Positions 26,724 to 35,987 of a stretch of 64,000 bases of DNA are shown here, piece after piece (position 1 is the first letter of the stretch; each line of letters begins with the position of its first letter). The translations under genes were made by a program, and so were the position numbers. This DNA is from Dinghuibacter silviterrae. Its GTDB lineage: Bacteria > Bacteroidota > Bacteroidia > Chitinophagales > Chitinophagaceae. Under the pieces are notes generated by a model. That model had not been told where the DNA came from. It ran no database searches and worked only from the letters and a program-made list of their open reading frames with translations. The stretch lies in contig NZ_SODV01000002.1 in assembly GCF_004366355.1 (NCBI RefSeq), forward strand, positions 474,768 to 538,767, written 5' to 3'.

Positions 26724-28667
26724 ATGGATTATTTCAAAGCGTTGCAGGAATTGTTGTTGATGGAGCGGACGGAAGACAAGGCCGCGTATATGGCCTTGGT
26801 GCGGAGCTCGTCGGTGTCGGACCGCCGGGCGGCGGGTTTGGCCTGGTATCCGGTGGCGATCCGGGGTTCGGAGCCGGGTCGGGGGGACTACCTCATCCTC
26901 GAAGTCGAACGAACGACCCACCGGGATATTCCTCATCAGCTACGCTTTGGGGTGTCGGCCCTGTTTTTTTCCAACCATAACCCGGAAGAGCACCACGTCG
27001 AAGGGGTCATTTCCTACCTGGGCGGTGACCGGCTGAAGATTACGCTGAAGGAGGAAGAGCTGCCGGACTGGGCAAGCGATGGGAAGCTGGGGATCGACCT
27101 GCTTTTTGATGATAACAGCTACGATGAGATGTTGCAGGCGCTTCGCCGCGCCGCCGCGCTCGTCGAAGATAGTCGCAAGGGACGGCTGGTAAGGGTGCTG
27201 ACGGGGGCGGAGGAGGCGCTGTGGGACGAGGCGGCCCACGGGGCCCACGGCGCGGCGGCGGCCGGCCCACGACCCGGAGCATCCGGCGCACAACCCGCGG
27301 CGGCCGCCGGGCTCAACCCCTCCCAACAAGCCGCCGTGCAGCAAATCCTCTCCGCCCAGGACCTGGCCATCGTCCACGGACCCCCCGGGACGGGCAAGAC
27401 GACAACACTGGTGCACGCCATAAAAGCGCTGCTGGAGCGGGACGCGCAAAAGATCCTCGTCACGGCACCGAGCAATACCGCGGTCGACCTGTTGAGTGAA
27501 CGGCTGTCCGAGGCGGGGATCAGCGTGCTGAGGCTCGGGAACCCCGCACGGGTATCCGAACGGTTGGGGGCGCTGACGCTGGACAGCCGGATGGCGACGC
27601 ATCCTTCGGTCCGGGACATCCGCCAGTTGAAACGCAGGGCCGTCGAGTTCAGGGACATGGCGCATAAGTACAAGCGGCAGTTTGGAAAGGCGGAGCGGGA
27701 CCAGCGCAAGGCGCTCCTGGATGAGGCCCGTAAGATCATGAAGGACGTGGAGAACATGGAACGCTATATCCTCGAAGACCTGATGGCCAAGACACAAGTG
27801 GTGGCGGCCACGCTGGTCGGCGCGGCGCACTATATGATCCGGGACCTGCATTTTGGAACGGCGGTGATCGATGAGGCGGGGCAGGCCCTGGAGCCGGGGT
27901 GCTGGATACCGGCGCTCAAGGCTGACCGGTTGGTGCTGGCGGGGGACCACCTCCAGCTTCCGCCCGTGATCAAATCGGAGGAGGCGGCCCGGCGGGGTTT
28001 GGGGGAGACCCTGATGGAAAAATGCGTGGCCCGGCATCCGCAGGCGGTGACGCTTTTGGAAGAGCAGTACCGCATGCACGAAGTGATCATGGGGTATTCT
28101 TCCCGCGTGTTTTATGAGAACCGCGTAAGGGCGCACCCGTTAGTGGCAGGCCGGTTGTTGCCCGGCCAGTCCCCGCTGGCGTTTATCGACACGGCGGGTT
28201 GCGGGTTCGAAGAACGGCAGGAGGGGAATGCCCTCGGCAATCCGGAGGAAGCCGCCTTCCTTTTTAAACACCTGTCACGGCTGGCCGGTGAACTGGATCC
28301 GGCGGCATTCCCCAGCATCGCGGTCATCTCTCCGTATCGGTTACAGGTCCAACTGCTCAAAGAACAACTGGACCATAGTCCCGACCTGACGCCTTTTGCC
28401 GCATACATCACGATCAACACCATCGATGGCTTCCAGGGCCAGGAAAAAGACGTCGTGTACATCAGCCTGACCCGCAGCAATACGGACAACCGCATCGGTT
28501 TTCTTTCCGAAATCCGCCGGATGAACGTGGCCATGACCCGCGCGCGGAAACGCCTGGTCGTGATCGGGGACAGCGCCACGTTGTCGCAAACGCCCTTTTA
28601 CGCGGAGTTTATCGAATACGCGCAAACGCAGGGGGAGTACAGGAGTGCCTGGGAGTTTATGGAGTAA
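26724..28667 (+). CDS. superfamily 1 DNA/RNA helicase (IGHMBP2/UPF1-like AAA family)
   Basis: 647 residues from ATG 26724 (MDYFKALQELLLMER), the start matching the promoter box. After an N-terminal OB-like region comes an Ala/Gly/Pro-rich linker (about 170-196), then Walker A GPPGTGKTTT (219-228), motif II DEAGQALEP, GDHLQLPP (motif III), EEQYRMH (motif IV) and motifs V-VI (TIDGFQGQEKDVVYISLTRSN, split here by family order; NVAMTRARKRLVVIGD). These give a complete ATP-dependent SF1B translocase, likely acting on nucleic acid repair or RNA turnover. The 3' end overlaps the convergent nth gene by 11 bases. Confidence 0.9.
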   Translation: MDYFKALQELLLMERTEDKAAYMALVRSSSVSDRRAAGLAWYPVAIRGSEPGRGDYLILEVERTTHRDIPHQLRFGVSALFFSNHNPEEHHVEGVISYLGGDRLKITLKEEELPDWASDGKLGIDLLFDDNSYDEMLQALRRAAALVEDSRKGRLVRVLTGAEEALWDEAAHGAHGAAAAGPRPGASGAQPAAAAGLNPSQQAAVQQILSAQDLAIVHGPPGTGKTTTLVHAIKALLERDAQKILVTAPSNTAVDLLSERLSEAGISVLRLGNPARVSERLGALTLDSRMATHPSVRDIRQLKRRAVEFRDMAHKYKRQFGKAERDQRKALLDEARKIMKDVENMERYILEDLMAKTQVVAATLVGAAHYMIRDLHFGTAVIDEAGQALEPGCWIPALKADRLVLAGDHLQLPPVIKSEEAARRGLGETLMEKCVARHPQAVTLLEEQYRMHEVIMGYSSRVFYENRVRAHPLVAGRLLPGQSPLAFIDTAGCGFEERQEGNALGNPEEAAFLFKHLSRLAGELDPAAFPSIAVISPYRLQVQLLKEQLDHSPDLTPFAAYITINTIDGFQGQEKDVVYISLTRSNTDNRIGFLSEIRRMNVAMTRARKRLVVIGDSATLSQTPFYAEFIEYAQTQGEYRSAWEFME

Positions 28668-29274
28668 CCAGGTTCGCGTAATACGCGCAAACGTTCCGCA
28701 TCAGGCATTCTTCACACTTGGGCTTGGGCCGGCAGACGTCGCGCCCGAGAAAGGACATGGCCATGCCGGCGTCCCATTCTTTGGGCGGTAGGATTTCCAT
28801 GATTTGTTTTTCGATCTTTTTGGGATCGGTCCCGGCGGCGATGCCGAGGCGGGGGGCCACTCTGACCACGTGCAGGTCGACGATCACGCCCTCGGGAGGT
28901 CTCCCGGATTCGCGGAGGATGACCAGGGCGGACTTGCGCCCGATGCCCGGAAGGGCGGTGAGCTCATCGAGGGTTTGGGGTATGTGTTTGTCGTCCTTGA
29001 GTGTCTCCGCGATCTCCAGGAGCCACTTTGTTTTGTTGGCGAAATTCCGGACGCGGACATAAGGGTAGAGTTTCGCGGGTGTGGCCTTGGCAAGGCTGGT
29101 AAAATCCGGGTAGGCTTTGAAGAGCTCCGGGGCCAGCGCATTGATGTTTTTGTCGGTGTCCTGGGCGGACAGGACGACCAGGACGATAAGCTGGTAGAAG
29201 TTTTTGTACTCCAGGGGATGTTTATGGCCCTTGTATTTTTTCAACAAAGGCTTGATGGCTTCGGGCCATTCCAT
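28657..29274 (-). CDS. nth: endonuclease III-type DNA glycosylase/AP lyase
   Basis: 205 residues, near the usual ~211. The helix-hairpin-helix LPGIGRKSA carries the catalytic lysine (K114), and VDLHVVRV carries the catalytic aspartate (D133). The iron-sulfur loop is C181-x5-C187-x2-C190-x5-C196, one residue shorter in the first gap than the E. coli x6 spacing. The enzyme removes oxidised pyrimidines and cleaves the abasic site in base excision repair. It is convergent with the helicase gene, overlapping by 11 bases, and divergent from the serine-hydrolase gene. Confidence 0.93.
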   Translation of the reverse strand: MEWPEAIKPLLKKYKGHKHPLEYKNFYQLIVLVVLSAQDTDKNINALAPELFKAYPDFTSLAKATPAKLYPYVRVRNFANKTKWLLEIAETLKDDKHIPQTLDELTALPGIGRKSALVILRESGRPPEGVIVDLHVVRVAPRLGIAAGTDPKKIEKQIMEILPPKEWDAGMAMSFLGRDVCRPKPKCEECLMRNVCAYYANLVTP

Positions 29275-29294
29275 AGACCGGCGTTTTGAAGCAA

Positions 29295-29327
29295 TAAAGC
29301 TACGGCATCGGATAGGGAATTAACAAA
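29295..29327 (-). promoter_or_regulatory. probable nth promoter (-33 and near-consensus -7)
   Basis: On the minus strand TTTG (29327-29324) is followed after 21 bases by TAGCTTTA (29302-29295), which has one mismatch to TAnnTTTG. The spacing is close to that of Bacteroidota vegetative promoters. The dyad AATAAGG-N6-CCTTATT (29329-29348) lies just upstream. Confidence 0.45.
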
Positions 29328-29374
29328 AAATAAGGCAATTCCCTTATTATTTTCAACCTGTAACCCTGCTGTGT

Positions 29375-31627
29375 ATGCGCTTCTCTTGCTTGATCATTGC
29401 CTTTTTTATGGTCTCCTCATTGTCTGCTCAGAACGGGCGTAGGGGTATTTCCGGGAGGATCCTTTCTTCCGATGACCGTAGCCCGCTGAGTTATGCCAGT
29501 GTCCGGCTGACCGGCAGCGGCCAGGGGACGGTGTCGAACGACAGCGGGGCGTTTTTTATATGGATACCGGCGGAGAACCGCACCGATACGCTTCTGATCT
29601 CGCACCTGGGTTTCCGGTCACAAAAATTGCCGGTGGCGGCCTTGCAAAAGGGGGATGCGATCATCCTGGAAAAAGAAGCGGTGGAAATGCGCGAGGTCGT
29701 CGTGGGTGATCCGCTCCAGATTATCCTGAAGGCCGCGGCCCGCATACCGGAGAACTACCTGACGCAACCGTACGTTACCCGGGGTTTTTACAGGGCTACG
29801 GGCAGGAAGACGAAGGAATACGGTTTTTTGTCGGAGACGTTGTTCGACATTTACAATTATGCCGTTGCGGACTGGCAACCCAGCCAGTTCCACCTGGTAA
29901 AGCACCGGGAGTTTAAGGACAGCGCGTTGATGAGTGGAATCACTATGGGGCTAAGCCCAAACGGGCTGATCGGGGGTGACATCGTTCGCCACCTGGAAGG
30001 GATGAAGGTCTTTAGCAGCGAGGGACCGAACTTTTATGACTACCGGTTGGAGGGGCTCGTCGCCCTGGACGGGCGGAAGGCGTATGAGGTCTCCTTTGAC
30101 GAAAAGGACGGGCTGAAAGAAAGCCGGCTTAAAGGAGAGGTCTTTATCGACGCCGGGAGCTATGCTTTTCTATATTTCGACTTCGGCCTCAGCCCGAAGG
30201 GGATCGCCTATCTCCAGTATCCCGAAGAATCGGGGAAGCGGTTTTTGCTGAAATTGTTTGGCATCACGATAAAGAAGGTGGCCGGCCGTCAACGCATACG
30301 CTATCGTCCGATCGGCAATAAGTGGGTGTTATCCGATGTCACTATGAACAATGAGTTTCGCCTCCAGCGGCATAAAAATGCGTCGGTCGAGGACCTGCAT
30401 GATGATGTGCACTATGTGGTGACGGACGTCGACACCACTGTCACCCATCCTTTTTCCGATCATGAGACGACGCGCGGAAACGAGATGATCGAGGACGAAC
30501 AAACCGATGAAGACAGCCTCTTTTGGAAGGACTACACTGTTATCCTCCCGGACTTCCCGGAACAGCCGGTGATCAGCAGGATCAAGGCGGCCAATGCCGT
30601 CTTTGCGGTCCGCAAACGGTTGGAAGATCGGTTGCGCAAGCTGCCAAAGGATCCCGCGCTCCGGATCGATACCATCCTGGCGGCTTATCATGCACAGGGT
30701 TTGTTTAACGGCTCCGCCCTGGTGTCCTGGAAGGGGAAGGTATTGATCGATAAAGGGTACGGCTTTGCAGACCGTTCATCAAAACGCGTTGCGGACGGGA
30801 CGACCGGGTACCGGATAGGGTCCACGAGCAAAACCTTTACGTCGGTCATCATCAACCAACTGGTGAGCGAATGGCGGCTACGGCTGGACACGCCCATACG
30901 TGCCTACATCCCCTATTACGCGAACGGGAACGTGACCATCGACCAGCTCCTGACGCATCGATCAGGCATCCATAATCTCACGGAAGAGGACGACTACCTG
31001 GGCCAGGAGCTGACCAGGAAGTATTCCCTGAAAGAGGTCGTGACCCGTTTTTGCAGCGATACCCTTGATTTCCCACCGGGTTCCCAATTCAGGTACAGCA
31101 ACTCCGGGTTTGTCGTCCTTGCCTTGATTGCAGAAGCGGTGACGGGGAAACCTTTTGATACCCTGTTGGAAGAACGCATCTTCCGGCCGTTGCAGATGGA
31201 CCATTCGTATGTGGGTATGCGCCGTACACCCCCGGAAGCAATCGGGTATATCAACGGTGGACCGGAGTATGCCTATGACGCCCGGAACCTGATAGGGGCC
31301 GGGGGAATCGTTACCACCTCGGAGGACCTGCTGAAATACAGCGAGGGACTACACCGGCTCCTGCCGCCTGATCGTTTGCAGGACATGCTAAAACCCAGGG
31401 TGGACTGGGACGAATACAAGGCCTGGTATGACTACGGCTGGATGACGGATAAGGACGGTTTCTCCGTTAAACACATCGTGATCTATCACCCGGGGACGGA
31501 CCTGGGCTTTTTTACGATGTTTGCCCGGCAGGACGACCGCAACGCGACGATCGTTTTGCTCAATAATACGGGCGATTTCCCGAGGTTCGAGATGACGGAT
31601 CTTATCTTGAGCGAGCTAAACCGCTAG
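29375..31627 (+). CDS. carboxypeptidase-regulatory-like domain fused to a class C beta-lactamase-fold serine hydrolase
   Basis: 750 residues with a signal peptide ending near SLSAQ. Residues ~23-100 form the beta regulatory domain (GISGRILSSDDRSPLSYASV), residues ~110-385 an uncharacterised beta-rich region, and residues ~430-750 a class C/esterase-like hydrolase. The catalytic set is complete: S483-TS-K486 in GSTSKTFTS, Y574-S-N576 in YSNSG, and HPGTDLG replacing KTG. Such proteins are peptidases, esterases or D-amino-acid hydrolases rather than antibiotic-resistance enzymes. Export to the periplasm or surface is likely. The substrate is unknown. Confidence 0.85.
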   Translation: MRFSCLIIAFFMVSSLSAQNGRRGISGRILSSDDRSPLSYASVRLTGSGQGTVSNDSGAFFIWIPAENRTDTLLISHLGFRSQKLPVAALQKGDAIILEKEAVEMREVVVGDPLQIILKAAARIPENYLTQPYVTRGFYRATGRKTKEYGFLSETLFDIYNYAVADWQPSQFHLVKHREFKDSALMSGITMGLSPNGLIGGDIVRHLEGMKVFSSEGPNFYDYRLEGLVALDGRKAYEVSFDEKDGLKESRLKGEVFIDAGSYAFLYFDFGLSPKGIAYLQYPEESGKRFLLKLFGITIKKVAGRQRIRYRPIGNKWVLSDVTMNNEFRLQRHKNASVEDLHDDVHYVVTDVDTTVTHPFSDHETTRGNEMIEDEQTDEDSLFWKDYTVILPDFPEQPVISRIKAANAVFAVRKRLEDRLRKLPKDPALRIDTILAAYHAQGLFNGSALVSWKGKVLIDKGYGFADRSSKRVADGTTGYRIGSTSKTFTSVIINQLVSEWRLRLDTPIRAYIPYYANGNVTIDQLLTHRSGIHNLTEEDDYLGQELTRKYSLKEVVTRFCSDTLDFPPGSQFRYSNSGFVVLALIAEAVTGKPFDTLLEERIFRPLQMDHSYVGMRRTPPEAIGYINGGPEYAYDARNLIGAGGIVTTSEDLLKYSEGLHRLLPPDRLQDMLKPRVDWDEYKAWYDYGWMTDKDGFSVKHIVIYHPGTDLGFFTMFARQDDRNATIVLLNNTGDFPRFEMTDLILSELNR

Positions 31628-31667
31628 GGGCTTGCATCTGGCCCGGCGCCGCCGTATCTTGTTCCGT

Positions 31668-32672
31668 ATGAAACGCCTTGTCCTTTTGGCTCTGTGGCTG
31701 GCGCCAGGCGGTGTGTGGGCGCAAACCCATATCCGGGTCATCCTCGTGACCAACCGCCCGATCGGGAGGGTAGAGGCGTCTGACATCGAACAAAGCGAAC
31801 GGCTTTCGGTCCCGTATACCGACACGGCCCGCTTCGACTTTAACAAACGCACAGGAACGTGTTATCGCCTCACCTTTTCGGAGGAAGGGAAAGACTACCA
31901 TCAGCAGGTATGGCTGGACGCAGCCAGCGATACGGTCTTTGCGCACATCGAGGAAGACTCCCTCGTGATCGATACCGTACAGGGATCTCCTTTGTACTAT
32001 GCCGTACGACAGTATGACCAGTCCTTTCAGTCTTTGCACCAACAGGGTGACTCTGCCGCCTTGAACCGGTTGATGCTGGACGCCTACACGGCGAACAGCG
32101 GCAACCTCTTCTCCTGTCTCATCGGGTTGACGTATCTCCGGCACAACGCCAACAATCCGGGAAACCTTTACCGGTTGAAGACCCTTATGGCGGGACAGGG
32201 CCGGCGGTTCAACACCTCACCTATGTATTCGGCCCTGGTGGACAACCTCGACGCCCGCCTGCGCATCCACAAGCTCCCCTTGCAGCAATTCTCCTTTATC
32301 GACAAAAGGGGAAAGGCAACCATGCTTCACCTCGACGGCGCGGATGCCTACGTATTCGACTTCTGGTTCCTGCACTGTGCGCCCTGTCTCGAAGACCACA
32401 AGGACATCAAACCGGCGCTTGACCGCCTGAAGACGGGGCGCGTCCAGTTGATCGGCGTGACCACCGATCACCGGGGCGATTTCGATACCTGGCGGGCCTA
32501 CCTTTCGGAAAACGGCTATGACTGGCCGAACTATATGGAGGGTGGAAGCAGCAGGCTGTCCGGTTACTTGTCCCTACAGGCGTTTCCCACTTATGTGGTG
32601 GTCGACAAGGAAGGGGACATCAGGGGGGTCTATGGCACTTTTCAGGATGTCCTTCAAGGACTGGGGTTGTAA
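31668..32672 (+). CDS. TlpA-like thioredoxin-fold protein, exported
   Basis: 334 residues from ATG 31668 (MKRLVLLALWLAPGGVWAQ, a clean signal peptide). The N-terminal ~200 residues resemble the DUF4369-type region common before Bacteroidota thioredoxins, though without a clear match. The C-terminal thioredoxin domain has a redox pair in FWFLHCAPCLED (C237, C240) and the cis-proline segment LQAFPTYVVVDKEG. It should reduce or exchange disulfides of exported proteins, such as cytochromes, in the periplasm. It begins 40 bases after the serine hydrolase gene and may be cotranscribed with it. Confidence 0.85.
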   Translation: MKRLVLLALWLAPGGVWAQTHIRVILVTNRPIGRVEASDIEQSERLSVPYTDTARFDFNKRTGTCYRLTFSEEGKDYHQQVWLDAASDTVFAHIEEDSLVIDTVQGSPLYYAVRQYDQSFQSLHQQGDSAALNRLMLDAYTANSGNLFSCLIGLTYLRHNANNPGNLYRLKTLMAGQGRRFNTSPMYSALVDNLDARLRIHKLPLQQFSFIDKRGKATMLHLDGADAYVFDFWFLHCAPCLEDHKDIKPALDRLKTGRVQLIGVTTDHRGDFDTWRAYLSENGYDWPNYMEGGSSRLSGYLSLQAFPTYVVVDKEGDIRGVYGTFQDVLQGLGL

Positions 32673-32720
32673 AGCCATCAAGTGACTCCGTTTTGTCGTT
32701 TTTAGGGAAAACGACTCCTT

Positions 32721-33572
32721 ATGAACCCCCGGACGCTGCTTTTCCTGGGCATAGCCGTGCTGACCTCCTGTACGCCTGTGAACCGTATCGTGTACCGCGC
32801 CAACCCCGTAAACCTACCCGGTCTTACCGAAAAGGGGGACAGCCGCATTACCGTGGACGGGGGCTTTAATTTGAAGTTCGACCATACATCTACTGTGAGC
32901 GGGGCGGATGTCCAGGGCGCGTATGCGGTCAGTAAACGCATCACGCTGCTGGGCGCATATTCGGGCAGAAAGGGGGACGACCAGGGATTCAACGATGCCT
33001 ATCATTATTTTGGCAACAACCGCTACTTTAGTATGGACACGGCCGGCATTCATTACCAGAACAACACCTGGGAGCTCGGCGCCGCCTATATGATCCGGTT
33101 TAGCCGGCACGCCTACCTGTCCCTGAGCGGGGGTGGCGGGGGTGGTGATTTTCATATAGACGACTGGGGTGCAGAACATGGCACCCCTTACCGGTGTTTC
33201 CTGGATGCGCACCAGAGGGCGTTGTTTGTACAGCCTGCTATGTATTTCAAATCCCATTGGGTGGAAGTGGGTGTCGGCGTAAAGTTGTCGGGTACGTACT
33301 ACAGCCGGGTCCACACCAACTACCCGGATTCCCTTCAGGTGGATTTTGTCGTCAACAATTTGCAGGGCAAAACCATGTATATGGTGCAACCTTTTTGGAT
33401 ATTCCGGGTAAGCCCTCATTTGTCCTGGTTGCAACTGGATATCCAGGGGAGTACAAACATCGGTTCGAATAACGGATCCTCGGCCGTCACCTATTACTTC
33501 TGTTATTTCAATGGGAGCGTGGGGGTGTCGATTTATCCAACGAGATTATTAAATCGCTTAACGCATCGGTGA
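32721..33572 (+). CDS. predicted outer-membrane beta-barrel lipoprotein of unknown function
   Basis: 283 residues. The N terminus MNPRTLLFLGIAVLTSC is a lipoprotein signal with a lipobox cysteine at 17. The mature part is rich in alternating beta strands with glycine-rich turns (SLSGGGGGGDFHI) and aromatic girdle residues, resembling small outer-membrane barrels. I recognise no enzymatic motif. Its 3' end overlaps the convergent M28 fusion gene by 65 bases, the longest convergent overlap in the window. Confidence 0.65.
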   Translation: MNPRTLLFLGIAVLTSCTPVNRIVYRANPVNLPGLTEKGDSRITVDGGFNLKFDHTSTVSGADVQGAYAVSKRITLLGAYSGRKGDDQGFNDAYHYFGNNRYFSMDTAGIHYQNNTWELGAAYMIRFSRHAYLSLSGGGGGGDFHIDDWGAEHGTPYRCFLDAHQRALFVQPAMYFKSHWVEVGVGVKLSGTYYSRVHTNYPDSLQVDFVVNNLQGKTMYMVQPFWIFRVSPHLSWLQLDIQGSTNIGSNNGSSAVTYYFCYFNGSVGVSIYPTRLLNRLTHR

Positions 33573-35808
33573 CCCGTTGCAGGTGATCAACATCGATGAG
33601 CCCGATCGTGTCCCGGATCGTATGGTGCTCGGGAAACCCGCCGGAGGTCAACAAGACGGAGGGGATATGTTGCTGTGTAAAGCTGTACCCGTCGGTATTG
33701 CGCAATTCTTCCCCCAGGCTGTCGGCAGGAATGAACCTTGCCTCCTGGAAAGACCGGTGCTGGCTGCCGACCTGTTCCAGGTTGATGTGTAAGCGGATGT
33801 TCTCTTTTGGTACGGGTAAATGGTCTACAAACCAGCGGGAGCCTTTTAACCCGAGCTCTTCGCCCGTGGTCCACACAAAGTACACGGCAACACCGGACCG
33901 CGACAGGGTCCTGGCGGCGCCCAGTTCGGCAACGCAACCGCTGGCGTCATCATTGGCCCCGTTGTAGATATGGTTTCCGATCCGGCCTATATGATCGAGG
34001 TGTGCGGTGACGATGATGACGGGCTCGCCGGGGGTGTGTGCGATCACGTTGTAGCCGGTGCGTTGTTCTATCCGATGATGGAAGGTGATGCTGATGTTTG
34101 CGTGCGGCAGGGCGGCGAGCTTTGGGCTTAGGAGGATGCACGAGTCGGTGCTTGGAAGGCTGTCCGGGACATAGTGCATGTAGCCGAAGCGGTATTGACG
34201 GATGACCGTGGTTTCCCAGTCGGCGGACTGGGTGCTGTCGGGGAGGCGCACACGGCCGGCGGCCCCGCCCTGCACCACCACAAAATTCTCCGGCGTGTGT
34301 GGATAGACCACGCCGTCGATCCTGACAGTGGTCCCCGTATAGTCATCCCAGGTAAAAGGCACCGGTTGCAGGTACGGTTGCAACCCGGCCTTCTTCAGTT
34401 CCCGGACAAGATAGTCCGCCGCTTTGAGGTAACCTGCCGATGCGGTGAACCGGCCTTCGGTCGAATCGGAGGCGATGGCCTCCAGGTCCGCTTTCAGTGA
34501 GGCCCGGCGGATGGTCATCACTTGTTTGCCGTTTTCGAACACGACCAGGTGCGTGGGATCGGGAAATTGTATCTGGACGTCGTAGCCTTCGAGGAAAAAG
34601 CTATTTGTGGATTCGGGATAAAGCACCGCGGTGGGCACGCCGTCGCCGGAGACTTTTATGGCATCCCCCTCCCGCTCGACCTTCATCACTTTGCCGTTGT
34701 CCTGCGCGTACGAACCCGTGTAGGCGTCGATGACACTGTCCGGCAGGTGGATCCGCTCGTGGTCCCTGGCCCCCTTGTTCATGGTTTCCAGCACCTGGGC
34801 GCCGTGGGATAGTGCACACCTGATGATCTGATCGGTGACGAACATTCCGTTGTCGCCGTTGGTCATCAGCACAATTCCTCTTTTCGATACCGGCAGGAAA
34901 ATGGCCATGGTCCGAACGCCTATGTCCGAGCCTCCGTGTTCCAGGGCGTATTCTCCTCCCGGCAGCCCTTTGACCAGACCCCAGCCCAGGCCCCGGTAAT
35001 AGTCTGTCTTGACTTTGACCTGGGGGGTGGTCATGTCCGCAAAAAGCGTATCAGACAGACCGCCCCCGTTCATGGTATAGATCCCGAAGCGGCAATAGTC
35101 CTCTACCGTCGTAATCAGGTCGTCCGCAGCACTCACGGATGTTTGCATGGAGAGGGGGTAGCGGTGACCCTGGCCGTCGTGCCACCGGGCCATGCGTGCG
35201 GTATCCAGCCGGTCGCTCCAATATTGCGTATTGTTCATACCCGCCGGTTTGAAGAGGAAGGAATCCAGAAGGGCATCCAGGGGGCGTTGGAACTTGTGCT
35301 CCAGGGCACGACGGAGGTATTCGAAGCCTTCACCCGAGTATCCAAAACGGGTGCCCGGCGCGGCGACAAAATGCAACTTCTTCGACCCGTTGTCGGTACG
35401 CCAGTTGGGGAAACCGCTCTGGTGGCTTAAGACAAGGCGGGTCGTCAATTTGTCCAGGTTGGGATCACCGGCAATATCGGGGTCGATCCAGTACCGGGAT
35501 AAGGGCTCGTCCAGGTTCCAGAGCCCCAACTGCACCAGCCTTAGGGTGAGCATGGCCGTAACGGGCTTTGTCTGGGAAGCGATATTGAACAGCGTATTGC
35601 CTGGCGCGGGGCTTCCCTGTTGCAGGGACCCGAACGTCTTTATCCATTGGATCTTCCCGTCCGAGATCAGCCCGACCCCTACACAGGGGACGTGGTTTTC
35701 GGCCATCCAGCGGGGGATATCCCTCAGCAGCCCGTTTTCGAGTGTATCGTTTTGCGCGTGGGCGGACAGGATGATCACGAGGAGCAGCAATGTGTGCAGG
35801 ACTTTCAT
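33508..35808 (-). CDS. beta-lactamase-fold serine hydrolase fused to an M28 metallopeptidase
   Basis: 766 residues with signal peptide MKVLHTLLLLVIILSAHAQ. Residues ~25-340 are a class C fold: SxxK at S78-QT-K81 (IASQTKPVT), Y157-S-G in GYSGEG (the usual YxN has G in the third place), and HGGSDIG. A short linker leads to an M28 aminopeptidase domain (about 440-766) with zinc-site segments VTAHLDHIG, GANDDASG, TGEELGLKGS and HHTIRDTIG. The two hydrolytic sites on one exported chain suggest sequential peptide or peptidoglycan-fragment degradation, which is inference. It is convergent with the barrel lipoprotein gene and divergent from the LytS gene. Confidence 0.88.
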   Translation of the reverse strand: MKVLHTLLLLVIILSAHAQNDTLENGLLRDIPRWMAENHVPCVGVGLISDGKIQWIKTFGSLQQGSPAPGNTLFNIASQTKPVTAMLTLRLVQLGLWNLDEPLSRYWIDPDIAGDPNLDKLTTRLVLSHQSGFPNWRTDNGSKKLHFVAAPGTRFGYSGEGFEYLRRALEHKFQRPLDALLDSFLFKPAGMNNTQYWSDRLDTARMARWHDGQGHRYPLSMQTSVSAADDLITTVEDYCRFGIYTMNGGGLSDTLFADMTTPQVKVKTDYYRGLGWGLVKGLPGGEYALEHGGSDIGVRTMAIFLPVSKRGIVLMTNGDNGMFVTDQIIRCALSHGAQVLETMNKGARDHERIHLPDSVIDAYTGSYAQDNGKVMKVEREGDAIKVSGDGVPTAVLYPESTNSFFLEGYDVQIQFPDPTHLVVFENGKQVMTIRRASLKADLEAIASDSTEGRFTASAGYLKAADYLVRELKKAGLQPYLQPVPFTWDDYTGTTVRIDGVVYPHTPENFVVVQGGAAGRVRLPDSTQSADWETTVIRQYRFGYMHYVPDSLPSTDSCILLSPKLAALPHANISITFHHRIEQRTGYNVIAHTPGEPVIIVTAHLDHIGRIGNHIYNGANDDASGCVAELGAARTLSRSGVAVYFVWTTGEELGLKGSRWFVDHLPVPKENIRLHINLEQVGSQHRSFQEARFIPADSLGEELRNTDGYSFTQQHIPSVLLTSGGFPEHHTIRDTIGLIDVDHLQRVTDALSDLIISLDKSTPPRSH

Positions 35809-35987
35809 ATTTTCAGCGTTTGTGATCCGAAAGTAGAGGGGATGTAAGGCGGAGGAAAATAATGTTGATGGATCGTGGGTGTCCGCTGATCAACCTGCGC
35901 CCCGCGGTGATAAGACGTTCATCACCGGAAAACGGACGTTGGTCCTCAAAATTTGGTTTATCCGGGGGGCTGCGGTTTATTTGAAGG

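Noticed and set aside
28615-28693. 14-base direct repeat AATACGCGCAAACG at 28615 and 28680, possible attachment-site duplication
   Set aside because: The copies lie in the ends of two housekeeping genes with only 51 bases between, and nothing mobile is nearby.
29375-31627. antibiotic-resistance class C beta-lactamase
   Set aside because: The fold motifs are present but KTG is replaced by HPG, and the N-terminal fusion is atypical; a peptidase or esterase role is more likely.
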